Source of the DNA: JBGQBN01 sp041494805
GTDB lineage: Bacteria; Acidobacteriota; Terriglobia; Terriglobales; Acidobacteriaceae
DNA length: 36,498 bases
Direction of reading: 5' to 3'
Assembly (NCBI GenBank): GCA_041494805.1
Contig: JBGQBN010000040.1
Coordinates: 1 to 36,498, forward strand
Part shown: piece by piece, positions 9,157-16,282 of the stretch
How positions within the stretch are numbered: the first letter of the stretch is position 1
How the letters are laid out: the number at the start of each line of letters is the position of its first letter
Notes under the pieces: model-generated
What the model was told of the DNA's origin: nothing
Database searches by the model: none
The model's input: the letters and a program-made list of their open reading frames with translations, nothing else
Made by a program: the position numbers and the translations under genes

Positions 9157-10175
9157 GTCCCCGCCTGGCCAGGAGGCTCAACTCATTGACAACAGCAATT
9201 AAACCCTCCGATGCCGCCAGCACTTTACGTTCAATGGAGTGGCGGCGATTGGTAACGGCGAAGACGGCCCCCAACAAGCAAGCAGAGCGCCGGAGCATTG
9301 AGCAGAATGATGCTCAATCACCACCCGGCGGAGTCCGTCACCGCCTGGCCACGGAACGCGGGCCCTGGACTCCTGGTGTGGTGCTCAGGACGCTCAAGGA
9401 TCCAAAGTACGCCGGGTGCAACGTCTGGGGAAGAACAACTCAAAAGATGGGGGGCGCAGCAAGGCGAACCCCGCGACACCACTGGATCATGAAGCCCGAC
9501 TCGTTTGAGGGCATCATTGATCGAGACACCTTTGACAGAGTTCAGAACTTCCTGCGCGACAGAACAGCGTCCAAGCCAGATGAGCACTACCTAGCGCCGC
9601 TGCGCGACCTTCTGGAAGCCAATGGAAAGCTGTCCCACGCCCTCATTGTCCATGACAAGAACACGCCAAGTCTCTCTGTTTATTACCGTCGATTCGGCTC
9701 GCTCGGAAAGGCTTACGAAAGGGTCGGTTTCTTTCAGTCTGCGTCTACGCTGGCGAGGATCGAGAATGCAAAACGTCTCAAGCGCCTGGAGTCGGCAATC
9801 GCGGAAGAAGTGGCTGGATTGTTTCCGGACCGCGTAAGTGTGCTCCGCCCGAAGCTGACAATGCGGCCGCTCCTTCTGATTGACGGTTCGACCAAGGTGG
9901 CCATCTCGGTTTGCCAGCCGCGGACACCCCCACGCGGCGTTCCTCGCTGGCTATTTTCAGTTTGCACCGGAAGCTGTGATCGCCCGCTTCTGCTCTGCCT
10001 GCCCGATCCGGCTGAAAGGGCCCTCCCGAGCTTCTACCTCATGCCTAGCCTTGGCCGACCGACATGGAAGTACAAGAACTTGAGGCCCTGCGATCCTTGG
10101 CTATCACGGGGCGTTCGGCTGGATGGGCTCGCGTCGTTCTTCGGAGCTGCCAAGCAGCTTGGCATGACAGGGTAG
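9153..10175 (+). pseudogene. Serine recombinase lacking its N-terminal catalytic domain
   Basis: The readable frame (340 codons from a GTG overlapping the previous stop) contains the 'recombinase' domain of large serine recombinases: GPWTPGVVLRTLKDPKYAGC (20 residues), NVWGRTTQKMGG, WIMKPDSFEGIIDRDTFDR and VQNFLRDRT. Next comes the RFGSLGKAYERVGF segment, and then a basic tail ending DPWLSRGVRLDGLASFFG. The N-terminal resolvase domain with its catalytic serine, about 150 residues, is absent, and the first ~60 codons look like read-through into unrelated sequence. Homology is visible from about 9330. The protein cannot catalyse recombination, so this is a remnant of a mobile element. Its extreme 3' end resembles the split fragment at 11706-11788 plus 15025-15105. 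Confidence 0.75.
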
Positions 10176-10246
10176 GGTGCGCCCGTGTTTGCATTCCCGT
10201 GGATTGCTCCCATGCGTGCCCACGGGGCTTAATTGTCAGCCAGTCT

Positions 10247-10609
10247 TCAGATCAAATCCTCCAACAGCCTCTTGGCCAGCGCCGCTCTTTGCAGGGTAAG
10301 CTCGGTGTATTGCTCTTTGACCTTTTTCGCTGTGTTTCGCCTCTTTAGGACTGAGGCGAGTTGGTACAGAACCTTCTTGTAGCAAGCCCGGCACAGACCG
10401 CAGGCGCCGTACGACGCAGACCTCCTGTTGCACCGCAGACAACCGTAGTCGTCGAAGTAATGGCGCATTTTCTCGCGGTACTCTTTTGGCAAGAGACGAT
10501 GAACCTGGAAAGCCAGGGACCTTGGCAAGAACCAAGCCTGAAGAAACACCTCAGGAGGAACCCGCCTTTGAATTTTCTGTCCCCGCCGCGCCGAGCCCCG
10601 ATGCTTCAT
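10247..10609 (-). CDS. Small zinc-cluster protein downstream of tyrosine recombinase
   Basis: 120 residues; ATG at 10609 is preceded on the minus strand by AGAGGTG and lies 10 bases after the recombinase stop, so the two genes are probably co-transcribed. An in-frame ATG at 10684 would overlap the recombinase. The N-terminus is basic. C57/C60 and C70/C73/C76 make a compact cysteine cluster (CLRC ... CGLCRAC), and the C-terminal third is a charged helix. No named family recognised. The coupling suggests an accessory factor such as a DNA-binding directionality protein for the recombinase (inference). Confidence 0.6.
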   Translation of the reverse strand: MKHRGSARRGQKIQRRVPPEVFLQAWFLPRSLAFQVHRLLPKEYREKMRHYFDDYGCLRCNRRSASYGACGLCRACYKKVLYQLASVLKRRNTAKKVKEQYTELTLQRAALAKRLLEDLI

Positions 10610-10619
10610 CGCGTCACCT

Positions 10620-11705
10620 CTACACAGCCCTTGGGTGGCAGTTGCGAAAGGCAGCGGCCACAGCCAGGTTTCCGACGTGGGCATAGATTTCAGTCGTACT
10701 CAGCAAGGTGTGGCCCAGCATGACCTGAATCAACCGGATGTCGGCCCCATTCTCGAGGAGATGCGTGGCGAAGCTGTGCCGAAGCATTCGCGGCGTGACC
10801 CTGTCTAGTCCGATTCGCTGCCCTGCTGCGCGCACGATCATTAGCACCGTGTGCACCTCGATGCCGTGCCTTGGGCGATCAAGACTCGCCCCCTTAAGCA
10901 AGCGCTCGAACCGCGCCCTGGCGATGCGGTAGGGAATCGTCCGGGAACTTCCCAAGTACTTAGTACGTTGGATTCGACCTGGGTACTCGAGCCATCGGGC
11001 CTGCCACAGGTCCGTCGTGCGAACCAGGAACCCTCGCTGTTTCGGAAGGTCGTCAAGGAACAGTGGCCCTACAGTTCGCTTCTTAAGGTACATCCTGAGA
11101 GATGTGGCAGCCTCTCTACCGAAGTACACGATGCGCTCTTTTCCTTTCAAAGACACCAGTGCTTGCCTTCTGCCGAAATCCAGGTCGGAGACCTTAAGTT
11201 TCGTCACTTCACCGCTCCGACAACCCGTAGCGTACAGAAACTCCAGCAGCGCCCGGTCGCGCAATGACGGTGCCGCGTCGAGCAATCTCGAGACTTGGGT
11301 CTGCGAAAGCACTCGGGGAATCGACTGGGTCTTTACCGGCCCGCGCACGAAGCGCGGGGCCACGCTATGCACGACTCCCCCTAAATAGAGAAAGTCGAAA
11401 AAACTGCGCAGGGCAGCAAGGTAGTAGCTGAATTGGCTGGCACTCCAGCTCGGCGTGGAGATGTGCCCGAGAAATTCGCTGACATCCAGCGGCGTGACGG
11501 ACCGCAACGGCAGCGACCCGAAGAACAGGCACGCTTCGCGAGCGATCTTGCAATAGTTGGCACGAACCTGGGCGGTGAACTTTTGATGACGCAGCCACAT
11601 GTCAAAGCGCGAAACCATTTCGAGCTTCGTGCGAAGGCTGTCCGTCCTCTTGCCCCGATACCTCGGCAGGCCGAGTTGCGCGATGTCCCTTTTGATCTTC
11701 GCCAC
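10620..11705 (-). CDS. Tyrosine recombinase (phage integrase/Xer-like)
   Basis: 361 residues. Residues ~25-110 form the SAM-like core-binding domain; the catalytic domain follows. Visible active-site residues are R163 (ATGCRSGEVTKLK), a Lys in SLKGKERI (187-189), R309 in the box-II segment RMLRHSFATHLLENGADIR, H332 in GHTLLSTTEIYAHV and the nucleophile Y341. The first position of the usual H-x-x-R (residue 306) is Arg here instead of His. An insertion of ~60 residues lies between the central strands and box II (about 215-285). The gene is intact and is followed by the zinc-cluster gene. It sits between two diverged copies of serine-recombinase tails, so the locus has taken repeated insertions. 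Confidence 0.9.
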   Translation of the reverse strand: MAKIKRDIAQLGLPRYRGKRTDSLRTKLEMVSRFDMWLRHQKFTAQVRANYCKIAREACLFFGSLPLRSVTPLDVSEFLGHISTPSWSASQFSYYLAALRSFFDFLYLGGVVHSVAPRFVRGPVKTQSIPRVLSQTQVSRLLDAAPSLRDRALLEFLYATGCRSGEVTKLKVSDLDFGRRQALVSLKGKERIVYFGREAATSLRMYLKKRTVGPLFLDDLPKQRGFLVRTTDLWQARWLEYPGRIQRTKYLGSSRTIPYRIARARFERLLKGASLDRPRHGIEVHTVLMIVRAAGQRIGLDRVTPRMLRHSFATHLLENGADIRLIQVMLGHTLLSTTEIYAHVGNLAVAAAFRNCHPRAV

Positions 11706-11788
11706 GTCGGTCGCTCACAACTGGTGCTGATTAGCTGGCGTTTACGGGAAGCATCCTACGCTTGTCTTGGCCTAATGCCCAGTCTTGG
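11706..11788 (+). pseudogene. Second serine-recombinase tail, left half (split by transposon)
   Basis: In frame, this stretch reads QLVLISWRLREASYACLGL and then MPSLGR. It matches the end of the recombinase at 9153-10175, which reads LPSFYLMPSLGRPTW at the same point. The nucleotide match is 24 of 27 around ATGCC(T/C)AG(C/T)CTTGGCCGA(C/T)CGACATGG, compared with 10040-10067. The reading continues across the transposon at 15025. No start or catalytic region remains. Confidence 0.6.
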
Positions 11789-11796
11789 CCGATCGA
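11789..11796. repeat. Target-site duplication, left copy
   Basis: CCGATCGA directly precedes the left terminal inverted repeat; the identical octamer follows the right terminal repeat at 15025-15032. Eight bases is within the 8-9 bp range usual for IS1-family insertions. Removing the transposon and one copy restores a continuous match to the recombinase tail at 10040-10067. Confidence 0.85.
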
Positions 11797-11813
11797 GGTA
11801 GTGTCCTAATTTG
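11797..11813. repeat. Left terminal inverted repeat of IS1-type transposon
   Basis: GGTAGTGTCCTAATTTG, identical to the complement of 15008-15024. The terminal GG is usual for IS1-family ends. The minus-strand stop codon of the left cargo gene (TAG, 11806-11808) lies inside this repeat. Confidence 0.9.
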
Positions 11814-12708
11814 TTTTTTGGTCTTCGTCGGACTCGTTGTGTTCATCGCAAAAGCCGTAGACACCGCTGTCTCCCATCATGGAGACGCAATACGTAAGCC
11901 AATGCGGCCTTCCGAAAACGTCATCATAGGTCAGCCTGCCGTGAACCCAAACCGTGATTCCGAGAACAGTATCCACATCAATTTTGCTAAGTTTTACACC
12001 CTGGTTGGGATGGAGGACGAAATTCCGGTCACCATTAGGGGGTATTTCTCCAAGCTTGTTTGCAACACTATTTTCCAAGGGAAAACGGGGTTTCCCGCCC
12101 CTGGGGGAGGGATCGTACATGCCATACATCACGACGTGCCGTGCGGGGGTGCGGCCGCTGTTCTTGAAGCTAATACTGATGTCGAAGGGCTTACCCTCTT
12201 CGGGCTTGCCGCTAACCGCGGTAATGCCCATCCATGCTCTTTGATCCAAACGCATGGCGGCTTGCGTGGCCCGGATGCCAGCCTTCGCGTTCCCGGCCGC
12301 GGCCTCCAATTGGCCCACAGCACCGGCAATTCCACCATTGATGTCCTCAGCCGTATCGGAGAATTGCTGGGCGGCGTCAGCCTGGTCGGAGGCGGCATTT
12401 GCCGCATCACTAGCGGCGCCAGCCAATGCATGAGTATCAATTCCGCTCTGGTGCATCTCCTGCAACTGATTCCTCAGGACGCAAAAAGTGAAGATACCTA
12501 CAGACGCAGAAACGACAGTGAAAAACGCGATCCATACTGTGGCGGAAGCAGTAACCCTCGCCGCCCTATCCGTGGGTGTTTCGTTTTCTCTCTTGGCTTT
12601 GCGCTGCTGAAACTTGCTTTTTATGTAGCCGATGAGCCAAGCCCTCCACGCGCGACTAAACTGTGCTATTTGGCTACCGGTGCCGGGGCCTTCATCCTTA
12701 TGTTCCAC
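11806..12708 (-). CDS. Single-pass membrane protein, transposon cargo
   Basis: 300 residues from GTG 12708, with a GAGGGAT site upstream. A basic cytoplasmic N-terminus (1-52) precedes one hydrophobic segment (about 57-79), an Ala/Asp/Gln-rich coiled-coil stretch (about 85-145), and a C-terminal beta-rich domain with RAWMGI and FKNSGRTPARHVVMYG. This resembles a widespread bacterial hypothetical type in which a coiled coil leads into a 'FKNxGRTPA' domain. Function unknown. The stop codon is provided by the transposon's left terminal repeat, so the gene travels exactly with the element. It is divergent from the transposase, and their promoters overlap. Confidence 0.7.
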   Translation of the reverse strand: MEHKDEGPGTGSQIAQFSRAWRAWLIGYIKSKFQQRKAKRENETPTDRAARVTASATVWIAFFTVVSASVGIFTFCVLRNQLQEMHQSGIDTHALAGAASDAANAASDQADAAQQFSDTAEDINGGIAGAVGQLEAAAGNAKAGIRATQAAMRLDQRAWMGITAVSGKPEEGKPFDISISFKNSGRTPARHVVMYGMYDPSPRGGKPRFPLENSVANKLGEIPPNGDRNFVLHPNQGVKLSKIDVDTVLGITVWVHGRLTYDDVFGRPHWLTYCVSMMGDSGVYGFCDEHNESDEDQKTN

Positions 12709-12728
12709 GGCCTATCCCTCGTTTTTGG

Positions 12729-12756
12729 ATTATCGTAGCACAAAAAGACTTGACAA
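12729..12756 (-). promoter_or_regulatory. Promoter for left cargo gene
   Basis: On the minus strand TTGTCA (complement of 12751-12756), a 16-base spacer and GATAAT (complement of 12729-12734). The expected start of transcription is near 12722, leaving a ~14-base leader before GTG 12708. The -35 overlaps the transposase -35. Confidence 0.5.
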
Positions 12757-12759
12757 GTC
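12747..12759. promoter_or_regulatory. 13-bp palindrome containing both divergent -35 elements
   Basis: GACTTG-A-CAAGTC: six-base arms around one base. It contains TTGACA (plus strand) and TTGTCA (minus strand), so a protein bound here would block both the transposase and the membrane-protein promoters. The ribbon-helix-helix-like protein at 14813-14995 is a candidate binder (inference). Confidence 0.5.
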
Positions 12760-12778
12760 CTTATTAATGTAATACAGT
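12750..12778 (+). promoter_or_regulatory. Transposase promoter, near-leaderless
   Basis: TTGACA (12750-12755), 17 bases, TACAGT (12773-12778; 4 of 6 consensus). Transcription should begin at about 12785, i.e. at the ATG (12786), and no Shine-Dalgarno sequence is present. A leaderless transcript is therefore likely. Confidence 0.5.
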
Positions 12779-12785
12779 AATTGAC

Positions 12786-13610
12786 ATGGCAAACGTACTC
12801 AGTACCGACAAGCAAATCGCAGTCATCGGAGCACTCGCAGAGGGTTCCAGCATCCGGTCAATTGAGCGCATCACGGGCGTTCACCGCGATACGATCATGC
12901 GGCTTGGGGTGCGTGTCGGCAAGGGCTGTGCGGCGCTGCTGGATGCCAAGATGCGCGACCTGCCCTGCGCTCGGCTGGAGATGGATGAGATTTGGGGCTT
13001 TGTCGGCAAAAAAGATCGCAACGCGCGGGCAGGCGATGATGCTCAACTCGGCAGCGTGTGGACTTTCTGCGCGCTTGATGCCGACACAAAGCTAGTCCCC
13101 GCTTTCAAGGTGGGCAAGCGAGACCGCGCCACAGCAAATGAATTTGTGCAGGATGTTGCCAGCCGGATGAGGAATCGGGTGCAAATCTCAACCGATGGCC
13201 TAAGGGCGTATGTCGAGGCGATTGAGAAGGCTTTCGGCGGCGATGTGGATTACGCGCAGATCGTCAAGGTCTATGGTCAAGAAGAGGTCAGTAACAATCG
13301 CCGGTATAGCGCCCCTGACTTCGTTTCTTCCGAAAAGAAAATCTTCGTGGGCAACCCTGACCAGCGGCTCATTTCCACCAGCTACGTTGAGCGGCTCAAT
13401 GCGACTACCCGCTTGCACATGCGCCGATTGACTCGTCTGACGCTGGCGTTCAGCAAGAAGCTGGAGAACTTCGAGGCAGCAGTTGCGCTTCACTTCGCCT
13501 ATTACAATTTTGTGAAGCGGCACAATTCACTGCGCTGCACTCCGGCGATGGCGGCGGGGATCGAGAGGGATTTTTGGGCGGTCGGCAATTTGCTGGAAGC
13601 AGTGTCATAG
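12786..13610 (+). CDS. IS1-family DDE transposase
   Basis: 274 residues in a single frame, unlike the frameshifted InsA/InsB of classical IS1. Residues 6-40 form a helix-turn-helix (DKQIAVIGALAEGSSIRSIE, then HRDTIMRLG). Catalytic residues are D67 in RLEMDEIWGFVGKK, D137 in QISTDGLRAYVEAI and E202 in TSYVERLNATTRLHMRR. The remaining core is FSKKLENFEAAVALHFAYYN and FVKRHNSLRCTPAMAAGI, characteristic of single-ORF IS1-family members from soil bacteria. No interruption, so probably active. The next gene starts 5 bases after the stop, so cargo and transposase share a transcript. Confidence 0.92.
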   Translation: MANVLSTDKQIAVIGALAEGSSIRSIERITGVHRDTIMRLGVRVGKGCAALLDAKMRDLPCARLEMDEIWGFVGKKDRNARAGDDAQLGSVWTFCALDADTKLVPAFKVGKRDRATANEFVQDVASRMRNRVQISTDGLRAYVEAIEKAFGGDVDYAQIVKVYGQEEVSNNRRYSAPDFVSSEKKIFVGNPDQRLISTSYVERLNATTRLHMRRLTRLTLAFSKKLENFEAAVALHFAYYNFVKRHNSLRCTPAMAAGIERDFWAVGNLLEAVS

Positions 13611-13615
13611 GCACA

Positions 13616-14509
13616 ATGGCAGAAACCCTAAAAGCCGACTTCGGAATTGAAGTGGCCTTCACACCTGGAACGCCTGACCCATCCAGAGTATTTCGGTCAA
13701 TGACCGCTTTGATTGACTCGTTCCAGCGTTTTGACAAAGAACTTGTCCAGAGCATTGACAATGCTATCGAACCGATACTGCTTTTGGAAGACATCGAAGC
13801 CGGCTCTATCAGAACGTGGCTTCGCAATGCCATTAGTTCAGTTGACGACTCCGCGTTGAAAGACGGTGACTGGAAGAAGGTTGTAGGTTCTTATCTCCTG
13901 AAGGCGAAGCACATCGTTGTTAAGAAGCTAGAGGGCAAGACGGAGATTACAAATCGCAACGACATCAAGGAAATCGAGGCGGAGATTCTGGACGCTGCAA
14001 GAGCTACCGATATTCAGCGCATTCCTACTTACAGGCCGCTTCCTGAGACCAAAATTGTCCAAGTCATAGCACAGTTGGGGACGGCTCTTGCACATTTGAC
14101 CGCTACCGATTCCGCCAAACTAATCACGGCAGAGGGGGAAGCCGCTTTCAATCTTGCCCTGAGGGTATCGCCGGATTCTTTACGGGACCTGTTAGTAAAG
14201 GAAAGCCTTTCACATGAAGCAGTGTGGATTCTAAAGGTCAAGCGCCCAGATTACTTGGGCGAGTCGATGTGGGATTTCAAGCTCGGAGATCATCCCATGC
14301 AGGCCAAGATCAGCGACCTGGAGTGGCTGAGAAATTTCCAAGAGCGCAACATAGATGTTCGGCCCGGAGACGCCGTCCGCGCCATAGTTCGACAGACGAT
14401 TCATTATGGGTATGAGGCAGACATTGTGTACGAGCACCACGAGGTGCTTAAGGTCTTGGAAGTAATAGAGTTGTCTCTTCCAAGTCAGGGGAAGTTGCTG
14501 GGTGAGTGA
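13616..14509 (+). CDS. Unknown protein, transposon cargo, co-transcribed with transposase
   Basis: 297 residues, ATG 13616, five bases after the transposase stop. It is soluble and acidic with long predicted helices (for example ALIDSFQRFDKELVQSIDNA). The C-terminal part has a beta-rich look (DVRPGDAVRAIVRQTIHYGY). No recognised family, no catalytic motif, no membrane segment. Its stop overlaps the next start as GTGA (14506-14509). As the first gene after the transposase it could serve transposition, element maintenance or host defence; the sequence does not decide. Confidence 0.6.
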   Translation: MAETLKADFGIEVAFTPGTPDPSRVFRSMTALIDSFQRFDKELVQSIDNAIEPILLLEDIEAGSIRTWLRNAISSVDDSALKDGDWKKVVGSYLLKAKHIVVKKLEGKTEITNRNDIKEIEAEILDAARATDIQRIPTYRPLPETKIVQVIAQLGTALAHLTATDSAKLITAEGEAAFNLALRVSPDSLRDLLVKESLSHEAVWILKVKRPDYLGESMWDFKLGDHPMQAKISDLEWLRNFQERNIDVRPGDAVRAIVRQTIHYGYEADIVYEHHEVLKVLEVIELSLPSQGKLLGE

Positions 14510-14835
14510 CGGAACACGAAATGAATGACATAAATGAACTGAGGGAAATCATCCGCAGGTTGCATGGCGTAGAGTCGGAACATGTTGAGAGTGTGGCCGT
14601 GAAAGAAATATTCCAGGGTCGAACAGTGTGGGATGGCTTCGTGGAAGTATTCGATCTGAAGGAACACCCCACAGCGGCCAGAGCGTATGCATGGAGTCAC
14701 AACACCGACGACCCAGACAGGCCGCGCCGCCATGTTGCAGTTTTGCATTCCCACCCCATCAAATCAGCACGGGATGCCGTCAAGGCGGCAATCGTACAGG
14801 AGTTTAGAGACCTTGGGACAGCAGAAGAAAGCTAG
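14506..14835 (+). CDS. Small conserved-looking protein, transposon cargo
   Basis: 109 residues from GTG 14506, which overlaps the upstream stop (GTGA); ATG 14521 is an alternative giving 104 residues. Segments HVESVAVKEIFQGRTVWDGF and VEVFDLKEHPTAARAYAWSH, then RRHVAVLHSHPIKSARDAVK, look like a compact alpha/beta fold. I have the impression of a widespread small hypothetical family but cannot name it. The end overlaps the next gene by 23 bases. Translational coupling on both sides suggests a functional set of three. Confidence 0.55.
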   Translation: MTEHEMNDINELREIIRRLHGVESEHVESVAVKEIFQGRTVWDGFVEVFDLKEHPTAARAYAWSHNTDDPDRPRRHVAVLHSHPIKSARDAVKAAIVQEFRDLGTAEES

Positions 14836-14995
14836 GAAGGTTGGAAGGCCAAAGCTGCCGAAAGGCGAGGCCAAGGGCAGAATCGTGCCAGTTCGCTTCA
14901 CGGCGGAAGCCCTCAAGGTAATGGAAGCTAAAGCGAAGGCCAGTCAGACAACGGTCTCAGAATGGATTCGGAGCACGATCCATGCCGCGATCTAG
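14813..14995 (+). CDS. Ribbon-helix-helix-like DNA-binding protein, transposon cargo
   Basis: 60 residues. TTG 14813 is chosen because AGGAG (14798-14802) lies 10 bases upstream; ATG 14774 in the same frame has no such site. A basic N-terminus (KKARKVGRPKLPKGEAKGR) is followed by a strand (IVPVRFTAEAL) and two helices (KVMEAKAKASQ, TTVSEWIRSTIH), the pattern of Arc/MetJ-type proteins and type II antitoxins. It could autoregulate the element through the palindrome at 12747-12759, or be an antitoxin to the preceding gene (inference). The stop is 12 bases before the right terminal repeat. Confidence 0.55.
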   Translation: MGQQKKARKVGRPKLPKGEAKGRIVPVRFTAEALKVMEAKAKASQTTVSEWIRSTIHAAI

Positions 14996-15007
14996 TGACA
15001 AGCGGTT

Positions 15008-15024
15008 CAAATTAGGACACTACC
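15008..15024. repeat. Right terminal inverted repeat of IS1-type transposon
   Basis: CAAATTAGGACACTACC, exact complement of 11797-11813. Confidence 0.9.
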
Positions 15025-15105
15025 CCGATCGACATGGTGCCGATGCTTACACAGAGCTGCCAAGCAACTCAGGCCTAGCAGGGGGTGAGCGCACCCCTGC
15101 GCCCG
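15025..15105 (+). pseudogene. Second serine-recombinase tail, right half, with right target duplication
   Basis: Begins with the right copy of CCGATCGA (15025-15032) and continues the reading MPSLGR-STW, then after a ~65-bp internal deletion relative to 9153-10175 matches its end: GAGCTGCCAAGCA(A/G)CT at 15055-15071 versus FGAAKQL near 10145. Reads ...HRAAKQLRPSRG before a TGA. Confidence 0.55.
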
Positions 15106-15173
15106 CCTTCCCGCATCAGGGTCTGTATCGCTTCCCCGGGCCAGCTTCCTGTACGGTGTTTCCGAAAAGGTTG

Positions 15174-15203
15174 TTGACAGAAAACTTTTGTTCGGCCTAA
15201 ACT
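15174..15203 (+). promoter_or_regulatory. Candidate promoter upstream of membrane protein
   Basis: TTGACA (15174-15179), 18 bases, TAAACT (15198-15203). The leader to ATG 15412 would be about 200 bases; no riboswitch-like structure was recognised in it. It could also be a relic of the disrupted recombinase region. Confidence 0.35.
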
Positions 15204-15411
15204 CCTGCGCTAGGAGGGGACCCGAAGCGCTCGGGAGGTAGTAGTTTGCCCGACAGCAGGTTTCCCTTTCGTGCTCGCGCTGTAGCGGTCGCTTCTGCGA
15301 AGAACCCACCTGTAGCGCACGGCCTCGCCTTCTCGCTCACAAAGCCCAACTCTTCCAGGTGTCCTGCCGTCGGCTGCCCGATGCACTTCTCGACAACTCA
15401 GGAGGCCTGCG

Positions 15412-16197
15412 ATGCCGAGCCCAGGTAATGGTGGACCAGCCGCTTCCGCTTCGCGCCACAACGCTGGCGGAGCGGGGCCTTCTTGGGCTCCGAGCCAGGT
15501 GCAAATGGTTTTTCTGGTGGCATTGTTTGGTGGGGTCGGGGGTTTGATCGCATGGGTTCTTCAGGAATCCACTGGCGGTCACCTTTTTCCGTTTCGATGG
15601 TATGCAGCGATTCCCGCAGCCTTACTCCTCGGAGCGGGGGCAGCTGGGATAGGGGTCTATGTTCTTGCGAGGACCGACCTCCGGCAGATCGGCGGAGCAC
15701 TGTTTTTCGCACTCCTATGTGGCGTGTTCTTTCGACCCGTCTGGCAGGCTGGGAGTAATTTCATCGGCGGAGCGTTTGCCCAAGGAAAAGCGACATCCGC
15801 GGCGGCCACCGTTCGGACTGCCACCGACCAGCTACAAAACTTCGCCGCGTCCGCGACGCCCCAACAAGTCGAGGCCGCAATTCAGAACACTTCCACCGCC
15901 GCGACGGCCCTTCTCCAAAAGACCGCCGACGTGCCGAACGAGGACGCGAGGAAGGCGCTCAGCCAAAACTCGGTTGATGCAGTCGAGGCAATCAAGCTCG
16001 CGGCGCCCAAGGCACCCGATTTCGCTGTTGATAGCCTCCAAAACATCGGGACTATCGCCAAACAGACAGGGCAAGACAACATCACGATGCATGTTCTCGA
16101 TTCCCTGCGCCACATCGAAACAACAAGCCAAGATCCCCGGGTAGTACAGAAGGCCAAGGACGCCGCCGTTCAGGTGCGCCGCCCTTCGGCCATGTGA
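15412..16197 (+). CDS. Inner-membrane protein with three N-terminal helices and soluble tail
   Basis: 261 residues; ATG 15412 has GGAGG 6 bases upstream (15401-15405). Three hydrophobic segments (about 31-50, 65-86, 93-111) are followed, after QAGSNFIGGAFAQGKATSAA, by a ~130-residue helical, Ala/Thr/Gln-rich region resembling HEAT-like or coiled-coil packing (repeated NTSTAATALLQKTADVPNED, VDAVEAIKLAAPKA). No family recognised. The tail may sense or scaffold on one side of the membrane (inference). The following gene starts 85 bases downstream in the same direction, with its own ribosome-binding site. Confidence 0.6.
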   Translation: MPSPGNGGPAASASRHNAGGAGPSWAPSQVQMVFLVALFGGVGGLIAWVLQESTGGHLFPFRWYAAIPAALLLGAGAAGIGVYVLARTDLRQIGGALFFALLCGVFFRPVWQAGSNFIGGAFAQGKATSAAATVRTATDQLQNFAASATPQQVEAAIQNTSTAATALLQKTADVPNEDARKALSQNSVDAVEAIKLAAPKAPDFAVDSLQNIGTIAKQTGQDNITMHVLDSLRHIETTSQDPRVVQKAKDAAVQVRRPSAM

Positions 16198-16282
16198 ACG
16201 CGGGATCAGCTAGTGCCGGCAAGGAAGCGCTCTGCGGTGCACGAGAGCCGCAGAGGTAACGAACGGTATCGTGGAGGTACGT

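Larger units (their letters stand above)
11797..15024. mobile_element. IS1-family transposon carrying cargo genes
   Basis: 3228 bp. The ends are perfect 17-bp inverted repeats (GGTAGTGTCCTAATTTG at 11797-11813; its complement at 15008-15024), flanked by an 8-bp direct repeat. A single IS1-type DDE transposase lies near the middle. Besides it the element carries a divergent membrane-anchored protein gene on the left, and on the right, in the transposase direction, three tightly packed genes (one ~300-residue unknown, one ~109-residue unknown, one small ribbon-helix-helix-like protein). Classical IS1 elements are ~0.8 kb without passengers, so this is an enlarged, transporter-type derivative. 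The near-perfect ends and clean duplication indicate a recent insertion. Confidence 0.88.

Noticed and set aside
11785..12738. 317-codon plus-strand frame across the left cargo gene
   Set aside because: It begins outside the transposon and crosses its end; the minus-strand frame has a coiled coil, a membrane helix and a promoter.
10040..15060. Classical attL/attR of a tyrosine-recombinase element
   Set aside because: The shared recombinase tail is diverged (24 of 27 in its best block) over an extended coding region, more like two related remnants than a short identical attachment core.
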